Origin: Undaria pinnatifida
Lineage: Eukaryota; Sar; Phaeophyceae; Laminariales; Alariaceae
Reading direction: 5' to 3'
DNA length: 64,000 bases
NCBI GenBank assembly: GCA_012845835.1
Contig: JABAKD010000023.1
Span: forward strand, 10,829,840 to 10,893,839
This document shows positions 44,536-57,231 of the stretch, piece by piece; position 1 is the stretch's first letter; every line of letters starts with the position of its first letter. The notes below the pieces were generated by a model that saw only the letters and a program-made list of their open reading frames with translations, ran no database searches and was not told the origin of the DNA. The position numbers and the translations under genes are program-made.

Positions 44536-47500
44536 GTATACGGTTTAGCTGTATCGAGTGCAGTAATGCACATCCGAGGGCTCCCCGTACCCGACACGCC
44601 AAGAAACTGGGGAAATGATACGTGCTGGCCTGTCAGAAAACGCGGTCGGACCTGAATGACGACTCTCGGTGTATGGTGCAACCCCGTTGGGGCATCGCTC
44701 TCCAAGATTCATGGAAACCCCACGGGGGTATTGTCACAGTGCATAGTACCGGGGCGACTCCAAGCACACTATGTTGCTGTTAATAGCACATACAACACAG
44801 CAGCTGTTGACCCATATGCGTTTGTTTACCGTGCATAAACGAACGGCCCAAAAAACCTGGCGACTTGCAACTCTATCCCTTATACAGAAATAATTTCTTT
44901 GATAATCTATAATTTGCCTAAACCACTTACCACGCGCCGCTGGTCGACGGCTGAAAGACAATCCTTTGGATTCTCGAGATTGTTTCGCCGAATGTACTAA
45001 CCACAACCCTCCGGAGTGGCTGGCATTTGTTCACATATTGATTTAAACACGTTCCTCGTATGAAACATCGCCCACTAGCATGCAATAATTATTTCAAAAC
45101 GGTCGAAAAACGGTACAGCTGTGTATGTAGCCCCTCGTGCTGGCTTGACGCACAGCAGTGCATTGGTTGCACCTCATCGATCTCCAAACCATTGACTACA
45201 TGCCTCTGGGTTCACCATATCAAAGCGAACCGAAGCACTCCGAGCAAAAAAAAAGTTCCTGACACAGGTCGCGACGCATGTGTTGCCTTGGTAATCCATG
45301 CCACTCGAAATCCCTAGAAGACGGCATGGGAGAAGGTCAATGAGCGTTCGTTGGATGCCATTACAAGTGTCATGGTTTCCGGCCGTGTTGGATGAGATTT
45401 TAGGGGGGTCCTCGTGACAAAAATGTTTGAGCTTAGGAGGTCTGCGGAAACTACACAGAAATATCCAAAGGGCTCAATGGAACCGCAAGCGGCAGACCCA
45501 GTTACCGATTGCCTAGGACAAGCTCCCAAAAGCAAACTTGTGGAAAAATTTTGGCAGTGAAACGGCCAACGGAAGGCTATGATACGCTCTGCGCCCTGAC
45601 CAAGCAACCTTACCAAGCGAACGTACCCCATGGGATCCCGTGCGATGTTCCTTCCTGGCACGGAGTTCCACGCAAGGTTAATCACGCCAAATATAATGGG
45701 ATGTCTTGGGATGCGATACGATCCCAACAATACCGTGGAATCCGTCCGAAATTCCCTCCGGTACTGTATGAGGCATTCCAACGCATATATGTACCTGCAA
45801 GGATATTTGCCGGCATATTTAAAGGTTAGCGACGTCACCGAACAATGCGGAAGGCATGCAATATGGAGGAACACACGGAGTCTGATGGAGTCTGATTGAT
45901 GTGTGCCGTCATTGAGAAATTCCAGAACACGATCAACGGTAAGCATCTGGAAACCACCTAAAGGGAACCCATCTAACTCCGGTGAAAATTGCCAGTATCA
46001 CGCCGGGTCGCACGTTAAAAAAACACGGGGTTCAGTGCATAGCCGAACGATCGTCCGATTGGGTCGTATATGACTCTGGCGGACGTTGGTTGTCTCACAA
46101 CATTTCATTTTTTTAGACTATGGGCCCGTCGAGCGACAGGTGGGCTCCGTACATTGTAGAACACGCTATACGTCGGAGGGTGCGTACAAAGTAACACCGT
46201 TTGCTTTCCGGACGGCTCTCAGTAGTATATCGTATGTAAAATCTAGCAATTAGTCAGCATCAAGGCACAAACTGCGCAACACACGCCTCCAGAGGTCAAA
46301 CCTGAAAGGCGTACCAGAAAATCGATTCTTCATTGGGGTATATATCGAACTCACTGCCCAGACGAGGCTAATCGTTTTTATTGGAGCGTGTCAAGGTGTG
46401 GCCATTAAATACATTGCCTGATTAAACGCCTTCAACGATATTGTAAGCGCCATTTGGCCCAAGCGTTTCATTCGCACGACTTAGACACTCGCGGGCATAC
46501 TGTGAATATAGTTCACATTCTGGTAAAAACAATGGATCTAGATAACTTGGCGAAATCATTGTTTTCCCACTCTGAGCTTTGCCGTTTAGGTCAAAGAAAC
46601 GATTTCCGCGTGGGTAGAAGTGGCCCCTGTACGGTCGAAGCGCCAAAATATAGTATGTCTCACCGCTACCGTCGCATGCGTCACTAGTTGTGTACTCCAG
46701 AGTATATCGTATAACCATCGTGACAGTAGCGAGAATGCGTGCTACAATAGAGCTAGCACATTTGGGTCAAATCATTTGCTGTTTGGCGGGTCTCGAGCAT
46801 TTCTTGTCCTCCGCACTTCATTCGTGTGATGGAAGATGGAATGTTTGTATACCCACACCATGGGTTTGTTCATCGAAATGCACTTGACGTTTCCTATTTA
46901 TCAAAACCTGGGTTTGAGTGAGGTGAACTCGTCGCAGCTGGAGAGCCTCAAGAGACCAACACTCCTACTGCTACCGTAGGATGCGTCACATTACGTCCTC
47001 GGTTCAGGAGCCAATCAACGATTCACGTTGGGGGTTCAGAAGTCCATCGTTTACCGTCGAGCGCTGTACAAATATATGTCCCTTGTATCGAGCCGCCATC
47101 GCGGGCCAGTTGGTGGTGGCTCCAAGGTCTTTCTCTCGTACGCTCAGATTGGGTTTGTGAACGATGAAATAGTTCATTCGTTACCACACGGGAAATTATC
47201 ATGCCAATGGCCACGTACCTCCCCCCTCCTTTCTCGAGCACCTACAAGAAACCCTAACAGCGAACGTTGAACTCCCCGTCAAGTTGTAATACATGCAAGC
47301 TATAACTCCCAACGATACGACCACAGCCATACTCAACACCCTCCAAAAGTCTAACTCGGGCTACCAACCACAAGTGGGCTCAGACTAGAGTGGCTGTGAT
47401 ATACGTTGCTTTCCGTACGTTGTGCAAAGATCAACCCTAACATATCTGGATCAGTTGAATCACGACCAAGGTTCCACCATACACCACATTTACTGACCGT

Positions 47501-47614
47501 TAACACACCGTTCCACAGCCGCGTCATCATCCTTGCAGCTTCAAGGAAGCCACGCACACAACCAGTCACACCTCCAAATGCTCATTCAAGTTTCTGAAAC
47601 CAAGACCAGAGACG
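44536..47614. other. No recognised gene; several open but unassigned frames
   Basis: At 45314-45946 the minus strand is open for 210 codons while two plus frames are also open. At 46422-46718 a 98-codon minus frame ends in a stop with a protein-like composition (Y-L-D-P-L-F-L-P-E-C-E-L-Y). A short Cys-rich plus stretch at about 45110-45175 follows an AG. None matches a family I know and none has convincing splice partners, so I do not call genes. Confidence 0.35.
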
Positions 47615-47619
47615 GAAGG
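47615..47619. repeat. Target-site duplication, left (GAAGG)
   Basis: GAAGG here is repeated exactly at 53865-53869, immediately after the 3' LTR. Five bases is the normal duplication length for Ty1/copia integration. Confidence 0.9.
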
Positions 47620-48039
47620 TGTTGGTGATAGCGGCAGTGTGAATCGGCCGAGCTGCAGTAGATCATCTGATTGGATAGTTTGAATATTGAATTGTCAATT
47701 GTAGTAAGTTGATGCTGGATATTCTGGGAATATTCTTTGTGGTATTTCGGTAGGTTGTACACAAGTACGGGCTATACAATGGACCGTAGGTGTGTGTGTC
47801 GGTACATTGGTATATGGTACATTGGGCACTTATCCAGTAGGAAGGTTCAGGCATTGTTGCTGTAGATCTGACTATCAGGCTATTGTCATGTTAGGGGTAT
47901 TGTTTGTGGTACGGAGGGTGAGGTTGTGCGCGCCCACGAGCGCCCCCACCCTGCTCACTTCACCTTGCCTACCTGCCTCAGAAGGGCAATTGCTCAATAA
48001 TGCAACATCTTTTCCCCAGAAGCCACGAGTTTACCAACA
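47620..48039 (+). repeat. 5' LTR (420 bp)
   Basis: It starts TGTTGGTGATAGCGGCAG and ends GAGTTTACCAACA. It is terminally inverted TGTTG/CAACA and aligns along its full length with 53443-53864. Confidence 0.95.
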
Positions 48040-48130
48040 CGCTATAGCGTCAAAGGTGTCTACTGCTCCGTCATCCCCTTGGACTACACTAGACTGCTGT
48101 ACGAGAGAGGCCTGATCAACCTGTCTCATC

Positions 48131-51100
48131 ATGGCTGAACCGGGGACACCTGCGGGTGGCCGAGTTCAGAGTAATCCGCAGGATGTTGGTGAGAGGATGG
48201 TTTCCCTAGAGACGCAGTTGTCCTAACTTACGACTCTAGTCACGTCGGTTGTTGATCAACAGAAGGAGCAAGTGGAGTCCTCTGTGTCTGCTGTCGCGCC
48301 GGGAGGCGGCGGAACAGAGTATGCTGGTGGTACGCATTCTACCGATGATGCTACTGGCAGGACCGCGGGAGGTACGGGCGGCGATGCCCAAGGCCTTTGC
48401 GTGTCCAGCATGGGGGTTGGGAGTAGTAGCCTTGCTGGCTCATGCTTGAACCCTAATTTATTCGCTGTTAATCGTTCCTCTGCTGGTTCTGCAAGCTTTG
48501 GTTCGATTGGGATTGGAAGTGGGGCTGTAGGTAGCCAGTCTTTCGTTCCCGGGACTGTAGGTAGGGCTCTCTGAAGCCAGTCCTCTGTTCCTCCCGAACC
48601 TACTCCGTCGAGCAGGTGGTGGGAAAGTGTCGCCAGTGGAAACAATCTGATTCCTGGGGCCGGCATTACTGATACAGGAGAGAAGTTGAGTGGGGGTCCT
48701 TTCAAAGTTCCCAAGGCTCCTGTTTTCGATGGGACAGACGTGTCTTACCCCTCATGGTCGCAAAATTTTCTGCTAAGTGCCCGGCACAACAATCTGTATG
48801 AGGCGTTTGTTTCCGAGACTGAGATTCCGATTGCTGACATTGGTTTCGACTTGACCCCCTGGGTAGAGAAAGGATTCAGTGTGGGTGTGCTGCGTCAGGC
48901 TGAATTGGCATGGTGGTTTCTGTTTGACTGCTTGAAGAAGGATAGTCTGAAAACTATGGTTCGCCACGCTGGTTCTTCCAGCAAGGGTTTTCGAGTGCTG
49001 AAAGATCATTTTCTGCTGTTGAGCCAGAGTCAGATTCGTGTGCAGGAGGAGAAACTCAAATCACTGCGCATGCGTTCGAATGAGAATCCCTCGATCTTAT
49101 TTGCATCTGTGAGAGAGACGCTTGGTGTGCTTCAAATGCTGGAAGTCAAGAAAGATGACAGAGAGGTGTGCAACCTGATGCTCGAGGGGCTGTCGCATGA
49201 ATATAAGACTCTGCGTGAAACTCTGGTGGTGTTCTGCCCGAATGACCCGTCGTTCATAGAGACTAAAGTGCGTGAACGGTACCTCGACTTGCAGACTCAA
49301 GGTGGTCCGAAGAAACACAGTGTTGCTCCGATGTCTAGGCCTGAGAAGAAGAGTGCCAAAAAGCAGAACTACAAGTCAAGGTCTAACTCCAAGTCTGATT
49401 CATCTAAGAAAACGGCGTTTCAAGGGAAGTGTTTCAAGTGTGGGGAGGTCGGTCACGTGAAGAAGGACTGTCTGGCTCGCGTGATCGCTCATCCCTCCCA
49501 GACCGGATCATCCAAGGACGCCAAGAATGAAAACGGTGAGATATCTGAGTTGTTAGTGCTTCTGTCCCAAACTGACTCGGACCTGAGGGATACCTGGAAT
49601 GATACCATGGTGTTTCTGTCCCAAAATCTCTCAAACGATTGGAGTGATGACACGTATTTTGCATCGTGGTATGACTCTGTACTGGTGAATTGGGTGAATT
49701 CTTATGATGCTGATATTCCAACGCTGTATCGTGAAGTGGCGGACAGGATAAAGAACTATGTCGGTAGTGATCGTGTTATTCGTGATTCTATTCGTGAATA
49801 TGCCACTCTTACCAAGAAGAGGTGTTTCGAAGATTGGTATGCAGACACAGGTACCGCTTTCCACATGACAGATTCTCTCTCGTGTATGAAGGATGTGAAG
49901 CCTTGCCACAAGGATGTAAAGGGAATTGGTGGCGTGACTTGTGAGGTAGCTCTTTCAGGAACTCTGGAATTGGTGTTCGTCTCTGCTGACAACGAGTTTC
50001 TGGTAGAGGTGAAGAATGTGCTGTACTGTCCCAAATTGGGGTACAACCGTTTTTCCCCCAGCGCAGAATTTGATGGCGAGTCATGGAATGGTCTTGGTGG
50101 TCCTCGTGGTGTGATGACTGCTTTCCACGGACATGTGACTTTTGAGATTTTCGATGGCATGCTTGTTGCGACTGCGTATCGCGTGGGTGATGACTCTATT
50201 GGATCCGTGTTGGCTGCCCTCACTCCTTCAAACCCCAAGCACGAAACGAGTATGGATGTGAATGACTTTCATAACATTTATGCTCACTCACATTAAGGAT
50301 TGCTTCGTACTACTGCAAAGCGACTGGGCATCAAGTTATCTGGTAGCCTAGATGCTTGTACGGGATGCTCGATGTCGAAGGCAATTAGAAAAGGGATTGC
50401 TCGTGAAACTAAATGTAAATCAGATGAAAAGTTAGGGAGCGTTTATGTTGACCTGGGAGGGAAGAAGGCCGTTGTGTCCATAGGGAGAAAGTATTACCCC
50501 ATGATTGTGAAGGATGATTTCACAAGGCGTGCATGGATCTATTTCCTGAGAAGTAAATCAGACGCTGCGAGTGCTTTCCGGAGTTTTCTTGCTAGTGTGC
50601 GTGCTGATGGAATCTCATCATTGGTTGAGATTGTTAGATCTGACAATGGAGGGGAATTTTTCGGTGGTGAATTTGCATCTGTGTGCAATGAGCTCTTGAT
50701 TAAGCAAGAGTTCACCCCAGCTTACAGTGCTCAATACAACGGTGTTGCAGAGCGTGGCTTGGGATTGATAGAAGAGGCCGCAATATCGGCTCGTGTTCAG
50801 GCGAAAGTTCTTTTTGGGCATGTACAATTACCTAAGACTGACAGACTCTGGGCTGAGGCAATGCACTGGGCTTGCGAGGCACTTAATCACACGGCTTGTT
50901 GTGCTAACCCGATTCCAAGTCGCCGTATGAAATGTGATACGGGGAAGCTCGTCCTGCTAAACCTTATCAATTTTTGAAACCGGCGTATTGCAAGTGGCAG
51001 CGACCGTCGAAGCTGTTTCCGAAGGGTGAGAGTTGCTTTTATGTCGGTCCTTCGAGAGACCACCCGCGTGATTGTCATAGAGTACTTACGAGGGCTGGGA

Positions 51101-53371
51101 CTATTCAGGAAACGAGGGATGTAACGTGGGAGGCGTTGCCGCCACAACTCCCTCCACCGCAACCTCCGTTGCCGAGATTAGGGTTAGAGATCACGGAGGA
51201 GGGAGGGAAGGAAAGTGACAACGATGTAGAAGCCGAGGTATGGCCGCTTGTAGGGAGGGGAGTTGCCCACACAATGTTGCGAAATAACGCGGCAGTGGTC
51301 CCCTCTGGTGCAGCAACGAACGAGGTAGTGGTCCCCCCTGGTGAAGCAGTCCATGTGGTTAAAAGTGTTGACGCAGAGAGTGTAGGTCGATCGCCGTTTG
51401 CCCCTTCTGTGCCATCTTCGCCCGTTCCCTCTGTGTCTCTCCAGCACCTGAGTTCACCGATGGTGAGGGGCAGGGAGGGCAAGATGTGGGGGAACTAGAG
51501 TCGGTGGGTCCTGAAGAGCAGGATACAGAGTCTGTAGGGCCGGGAGGGCAGGAGGCAGAGGCAGAGGCATCTCCTCCAGTTGCTCGTCGTCCGCGGCATG
51601 TAGCTGAGCTAGCTGATTTCAACAACCCTGCGCGTGAGAATGATGAAGTAAGAGAAGGTAGAACTCGCGCGCAAACCCGTGCAGTTAACCAGCAGAATGT
51701 ATCTGGCCTTGTGGCCACTCTAGGGCCTGTCTGCGCAGCAGAGATAATATATGCGCTGTTGGCGGAGTAGAGAGCAGGTGACGCAGTGGAATTGCCGAAA
51801 GAACTAGTGCAGGACGTAGAGTCTGAGCCTGATAGCTATCAAGAAGCCCCGCAATCGAAGTACGCCACGATTTGGGATGGAGCTATGTCTGCAGAAGTTG
51901 AAGGCTTGATAAGGGCAGGAACGTTCACGTTAGCGGTAAAGACCCCAATAGGCTGTAACGTGATAGATGCTAGATGGGTTTTCAAATGGAAAGCAGACGA
52001 AACAGGAAAGATAGTGAAGGCCAAGGCTATGCTTGTCGCGAAGGGCTTCAGGCAGAAGTATGGTGTAGACTATCTTGAGACTTTCTCGCCTACTGCACAT
52101 CCTGCATCAATTCATTGTTGGTAGCATTGGCGTGCAAGTATGATTTGGAATTACTCTACTGGGACATTGAGCAGGCGTTTATTCAGTTGAAGTTGGATCA
52201 CGAGGTGTTCATGAAGTTGCCTCCTGGCTGTGGTTCGATGTCAGGAAAGGTTGTCCGTCTGAACAAGAGTTTGTACGGATTGAAGCAGGCATCTAGAACA
52301 TTTTACAAGAGGCTAGTATCGGATCTAAAGAGGATTGGTTTCGAGCAGTCTCTGTGTGACCCCTGTGTGCTGCGTTTCATGATGGGAGACGAGGTGATAG
52401 GGATGGTTGCGATTCACGTTGATGACATTCTGCATGCAGGAACTAAGAGTCTTGCCAAGGTGGTTGTAGAAGCTCTAGGCGATTCTCTTCCTACGAAGAA
52501 TTTGGGTGAGGTCAAGTTCTTTCTTGGTTGCCCATTTATTCGCGACCGCGAGGCTGGCACGATTGAGATTTCTCAGGAGAGTTACATCAGGAGTGTGCTT
52601 GAGAGATTCAAAATTTGTCGCACCAGCCCGATCCCTGTTTCCCCTGCTAACGGTAACAGGTCCGTGATGGAGCATGAGGAGGAAGGAGATGTGCCGTTCC
52701 AAGAGGTGGTGGGGTGCCTGATGTGGGTCGCCAATGGGACGAGGCCCGACATCTCGAATGCTGTGCGGGCGGTGGCGAGGCACTCTCATGAGCCAAAGCA
52801 TAGAGACTGGAAGGCAGCTCAGAAGATCCTGAACCATCTTCTGGAAACGGCACATCTAACTCTGGAGTGCAAGAGAGACAGTACGGTTGATGACGTAGGC
52901 ACATTGGTGTACGTAGATGCAGACTTTGCCAGCAAGGCCACTGACCGTAGATCAGTTTCGGGAGCACTAGTTATTGTGACTGCCTGTCTTGTTACTTGGC
53001 TTTCTTGGACGCAGAAATGCGTTTCGGAGTCGACTTCTGAGGCAGAGTATCTTGCGATGGGCGATAGTGTGAAGGAGTCTCTGTTTGTGAACGGGATGTT
53101 TCTGTTCTTGAGGCCTAGTGTAGAGCCTCGTAAAATTGACGTCCTTGAGGACAACGAGGGAGCTATTGGGCTTGCAGAGAATCCGCTTAGCTCGAGCAGG
53201 AGAAAGCACATCGACGTGAGGCACCACTTTCTTAGCAAACTGACCGAGGAGGGTGTGATCGAGATCACGCATGTTCCCAGCGAAAAACAACATGCGGGCA
53301 TCCTCACGAAGGCTCTGCCGAGAAGTATTTTTGAAGTTCACCGTGACTTTGCATTGGGCTCTAGGAAGTAG
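48131..53371 (+). pseudogene. Copia Gag-Pol polyprotein, broken
   Basis: The frame starts at ATG 48131 (M-A-E-P-G-T-P). Seen in order are a Gag with a zinc knuckle C-F-K-C-G-E-V-G-H-V-K-K-D-C (49430-49471), protease D-T-G (49844-49852), and the H-H-C-C zinc region (about 50270-50380). The integrase core has Asp 50450, Asp 50642 and Glu 50750 with exactly 35 residues between the last two (DD35E). RT follows with H-V-D-D at 52415-52426, then RNase H with V-Y-V-D-A-D, S-E-A-E-Y and E-D-N-E-G. Breaks are in-frame stops at 48224 (TAA), 48572 (TGA), 50294 (TAA), 50935 (TGA) and 51768 (TAG), and frameshifts near 50910, 51480 and 52100. The copy cannot make a full polyprotein. The catalytic residues are otherwise intact. 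Gag also has a Gly/Ser-rich N-terminal part before its folded region. Confidence 0.93.
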
Positions 53372-53442
53372 GAGTATGAATTATTTTTGTTTGTCATACT
53401 GCATGTTGTGGGTCTGGTAGATACAACAGCCCCTAGAGAGGG

Positions 53443-53864
53443 TGTTGGTGATAGCGGCAGTGTGTATCGGCCGAGCTGCAGTAGATCATCTGATTGGATA
53501 GTTTGAATATTGAATTGTCAATTGTAGTAAGTTGATGCTGGATATTCTGGGAATATTCTTTGTGGTACTTCGGTAGGTTGTACACAAGTACGAGCTATAC
53601 AACGGACCGTAGGTGTGTGTGTGTCGGTACATTGGTATGTGGTACATTGGGCACTTATCCAGTAGGAAGGTTCAGGCATTGTTGCTGTAGGTCTGACTAT
53701 CAGGCTATTGTCATGTTAGGGGTATTGTTTGTGGTACGGAGGGTGAGGTTGTGCGCGCCCACGAGCGCCCCCACCCTGCTCACTCCACCTTGCCTACCTG
53801 TCTCAGAAGGGCAATTGCTCAATAATACAACATCTTTTCCCCGGAATCCACGAGTTTACCAACA
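53443..53864 (+). repeat. 3' LTR (422 bp)
   Basis: It is two bases longer than the 5' LTR because of one extra GT in a GTGTGT run at about 53614-53625. It is followed directly by the GAAGG target duplication. Confidence 0.95.
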
Positions 53865-54093
53865 GAAGGTGCGTTCCAGTTACATATCCAGGCGTACATC
53901 GGCGGTATCTATCCTGAGCAAGATCTGTCCGTACAAAACCTCAGCCATGAGCAGCCAGTTGTGGCTGCGTCAGGCACTATCAGCACCACTCCAAATCAGA
54001 ATAACTGGAATTTTACTAATTGAGATGAAACAGAGATCCAGCAACTCACTATCCGCCCCCCCCCCTCGAACCCAAGTGTGATTAAGAAAGCAG

Positions 54094-56544
54094 CTAATAC
54101 CGCTGTACGAGTGCTCGTTTCTTCCCCGCTTTCAGCCGCAGAGCTTTGAGCTGTTCTATCAGCGCGGGCTGTGTGTCATGAACACGCGTGGCACCGGCTC
54201 TTAGGTGCTCTCCGCCCCCGTCAGCCATTCCCAGACTACCTTGACGGCGGAGTCGTCGCTGTAGCCCACCTGATAGCGGAGATGCTCCTGATGTGGTACC
54301 CTCCATGGATTGTCAATTGCTGGAACACCTTGACAAGGTCGATTGTGATATCGTGCTGGTCATCGGCTTAAAGCCGCATCCTCGTCGTCTGGCGTTCGCC
54401 CAGTTCGCCTGTGACCAATACTGCATCGCATACACTGGCTCTTTGCCGTCGTTTGCAACGCGCCACGGTCCGGTCGACGTGCTCATAGACTTGCTGTGCT
54501 TGCCCTGCCTGGGCACTCGGTCCACCAGAACGTAATCGCCTAGCCTCAAATTCGGCAGTGTGTTGCCGCCACTGTCGCGAGCTCGGCGGTCACGGTACTT
54601 CACCCGGAGAAGTCCTCCTGAATCTATCGAGGCCAACCACAGCGCTGTATAGACCGTAGGCCCGTCACCGGCAGCGATCGGCTGCACGCTGCGCATTGCC
54701 TCCATCGCCGGAAAAGTATCACTCACAGCGAAACGTACGGCCTTGTGCTAGCCGCCCACGTACCCGACCACCGGGCTTCCCGCCCGCGTCACCCAAAGCG
54801 ACAGCAGGTCCCCCCAGCAGGTTTCGTCGACGGAGATGGGCCCGATCGTGCACGGGAACAGTCCGACAAACACGCGCCACCCTTGCACACGATATTCAAC
54901 GAGCCTGGCTGTGGGCGTTTTGTTCTCACAAAAATGTATGCACGGGGTACACTGAATCGCCACCCCACCCCTGAGCAGGTGTAGCAGCGGCTTTAACGTG
55001 CTCTCCATCACATCTTCTTCCGTGTTCACGGTTGCCTATCGCTCCGGTGAACCTGTATATTGCCTCGCCGAATTTACTGTCTAAACTTGGGTGATACCGC
55101 TCCCCGAACTATGACATACCCATCAGCAAACATCATCACTTAAATTCATAGCTTTTGATGATGAGAGCGTGGCCGCTTCGCTCACCCGTAGTCCCGCCAC
55201 AACCGGAGCAGTTGCACTTCATCGGTCAACTCGTTGCTGGCTTTGGCGTGGCGCACCGCCACGCACTTAGTGCGCCGTGAATTTCACAGGAGCTTCTTAA
55301 GCAGGTCCCCGCAACGGTGCCTCCAGCTCTGCGAGCTCGGGCAGGGACATCCGCATTCAGTTGAGGGCTTGAAAGTACTGCACGATCTCGCCGGAGGTTT
55401 CCAGTCAACGAAATCACTCAGTCCCTGGGTGCACACGAGGTCGTGACTCACCGTCGTTTCGAAGAGGATTTCCACCACCACTTGATTCGCTTTCGGAAGA
55501 AAACGGTCGTGTGAGCCGCAGCAAATACCCACTCTCTAGCAGGCATAATCACCAATCGCCCCCATATGTTTAAAAATAATTTCAGACGTCTCCCCCCAGA
55601 CGATAATGTCGTAAACCCACACCAAACACCGCTTGTCGATCTACCCTTCGAATATATCGCCCATCGTCCCATGGAAATATGCGGTAGTGTCAACCACCCC
55701 GGGAGGAACCCGGCACGGGGTGGACAACAGCTCCGGAGCAACCATGGTGTACGTTTCCTGGGAATTCCTGCTCAACAGCGCTCGCCAGTAGCCTTGAATC
55801 ATATCTAATGTGCACCACGCAAAGGCGCCCGCAAACATAATCGCTTGTACTCCAGGTTTGGCCTGGGCATAGCCGCCGGTTTGATCGTGCCGTCGACGGC
55901 TCGAGAGTCCGCACCATGCGGTGAGAGGTGTATCCTCTAAGAATCGCCATTCTCACGCTACTGTGGATCACCCGCGGGTTCCGTAACACCGCGGGTGTTT
56001 TCAAGTTGGTCTCGTGTTCGTGCGTCCATGTCATTGTGGCTGGCGAGTATGCACGTCGCTTCGCCCGCACATCCCTTTCACCTGGCTGTGCTCACGCCGT
56101 GATGGGTTCAATGTGCGAGGGTGAGCCGCCAAGCAATGCCCATAGAAATTAGTTAAGGTGCGTGCGAAGCACAACATCGCGCAGCATCTTGGCACAATCC
56201 GGCGTTAAGTCATCGTCAACAGCGTCATCGACCGCCGTCTCCAACGCCTTCACAATATCATGCATCTCCACATCGGAATTCCGAAACTTCATGGATTGTT
56301 GAGACAGCAGCGTCAGTGTTACAATATCTTCAATACTTGGCCCCTCGCCGCCAAGCCTGAACGCCGTGATCACGATCGCCGCTCCTAGAACAGCACCAGC
56401 GTTAAATTCGCCAACAGTAACAGGTGTGACAATAATATTTGCACCATCATGACGCCCGTGTGCCTGCAGTTCAAATGCCATGCCCTGTGCCATGACGTCC
56501 TTACCGAAAGTTCTCTCTGTTGACAGTATGAACCTTGGATTCAA
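54094..56544 (-). pseudogene. Ty3/gypsy (chromovirus-type) Pol relic
   Basis: Read on the minus strand from 56544. A leader frame (56149-56544) is followed by V-R-A-K-R-R-A-Y-S-P, typical of the segment entering gypsy RT (about 56070). RT follows with C-T-L-D-M-I-Q-G-Y-W (about 55810) and C-R-V-P-P-G. Next is an integrase C-terminal block N-L-R-L-G-D-Y-V-L-V-D (about 54550) with T-G-P-W-R-V. Last is a chromodomain-like Y-S-D-D-S-A-V-K-V-V-W-E-W-L (about 54250) and the tail L-K-A-L-R-L-K. Frames shift repeatedly. At 55608-55616 the RT active site reads V-Y-D where V-D-D is expected. Only about 550 bp separate RT from the integrase end, so RNase H and most of the integrase core are deleted. I saw no LTRs. 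Confidence 0.8.
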
Positions 56545-57231
56545 CTCTAAGTTAATGCGCAGTCTATTCGCACGAATAAGGTATGCAGGTGAATCTTACA
56601 TTGAATCTTACGTTAAATCTTCGGTGGAACCTACATGTAAACGTTGATTTGATTATGTTAAGATTGTCCCGTTGTCCCGGTGTTCTACCGTACTACGGGC
56701 ATTGTTCCGTGATGATCAAGTGGTGATGCAGCCCACCATGATAATTCTCCCTTCTCTCCCTTCTTCTTCTTCTTCTTCTTCTTCTTCTTCTTCTTCTTCT
56801 TCTTCTTCTTCTTCTTCTTCTCTCTTTGGTCTCAATCGCCCTTCCCACACTATCCCTTTTCTTTCATATGACAAATGATCTTAACAGACACTTCGGTGCC
56901 ACCTCTGCATCTCTTCGCATAGAAGACAGAGCCTCTACACAACCATTGTGTTCACAGGCTATTCACAGGTTATGAGCCTCGACCTTCGATATATACATCG
57001 ATCGGCACCAATGGACGTCTCGTTGAGGTTTATCGCATCTTACCCGGGAGTTCGAGAGAAACCTTCATTAAGCCGGCTACAGCATCAGCATCAGCATCAG
57101 CATCAGCGATCAGCATCACCATCACCATCAGCGATCAGCATCAGCATCAGCTACAGCATCAGCATCAGCAATCAGCATCAGCATCAGCATCAGCATCAGC
57201 ATTAGCATCAGCGATCAGCATCAACATCTCC
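56545..57231. repeat. Microsatellites: (TTC)n and (CATCAG)n
   Basis: A pure TTC run lies at about 56758-56821. CAGCAT/CATCAG hexamers with interruptions fill about 57078-57228, ending at the ATG of the following gag relic. Nothing else is recognised. Confidence 0.9.

Larger units (their letters stand above)
47620..53864 (+). mobile_element. Ty1/copia LTR retrotransposon, complete structure, inactivated
   Basis: A 6.2-kb element with 5' LTR (47620-48039), internal region with Gag, protease, integrase, reverse transcriptase and RNase H in copia order (integrase before RT), and 3' LTR (53443-53864). The LTRs begin TGTTG and end CAACA. By my count they differ by 11 substitutions (9 transitions) and one 2-bp GT insertion, about 97.4% identity, so the insertion is fairly recent but not new. 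GAAGG flanks both sides. No canonical initiator-Met primer site follows the 5' LTR; the sequence there is CGCTATAGCGTCAAAGG. A purine run AGAGAGGG precedes the 3' LTR. Confidence 0.97.

Noticed and set aside
54171-56152. Plus-strand ORFs across the gypsy relic
   Set aside because: They are shadows of the minus-strand RT, integrase and chromodomain segments.
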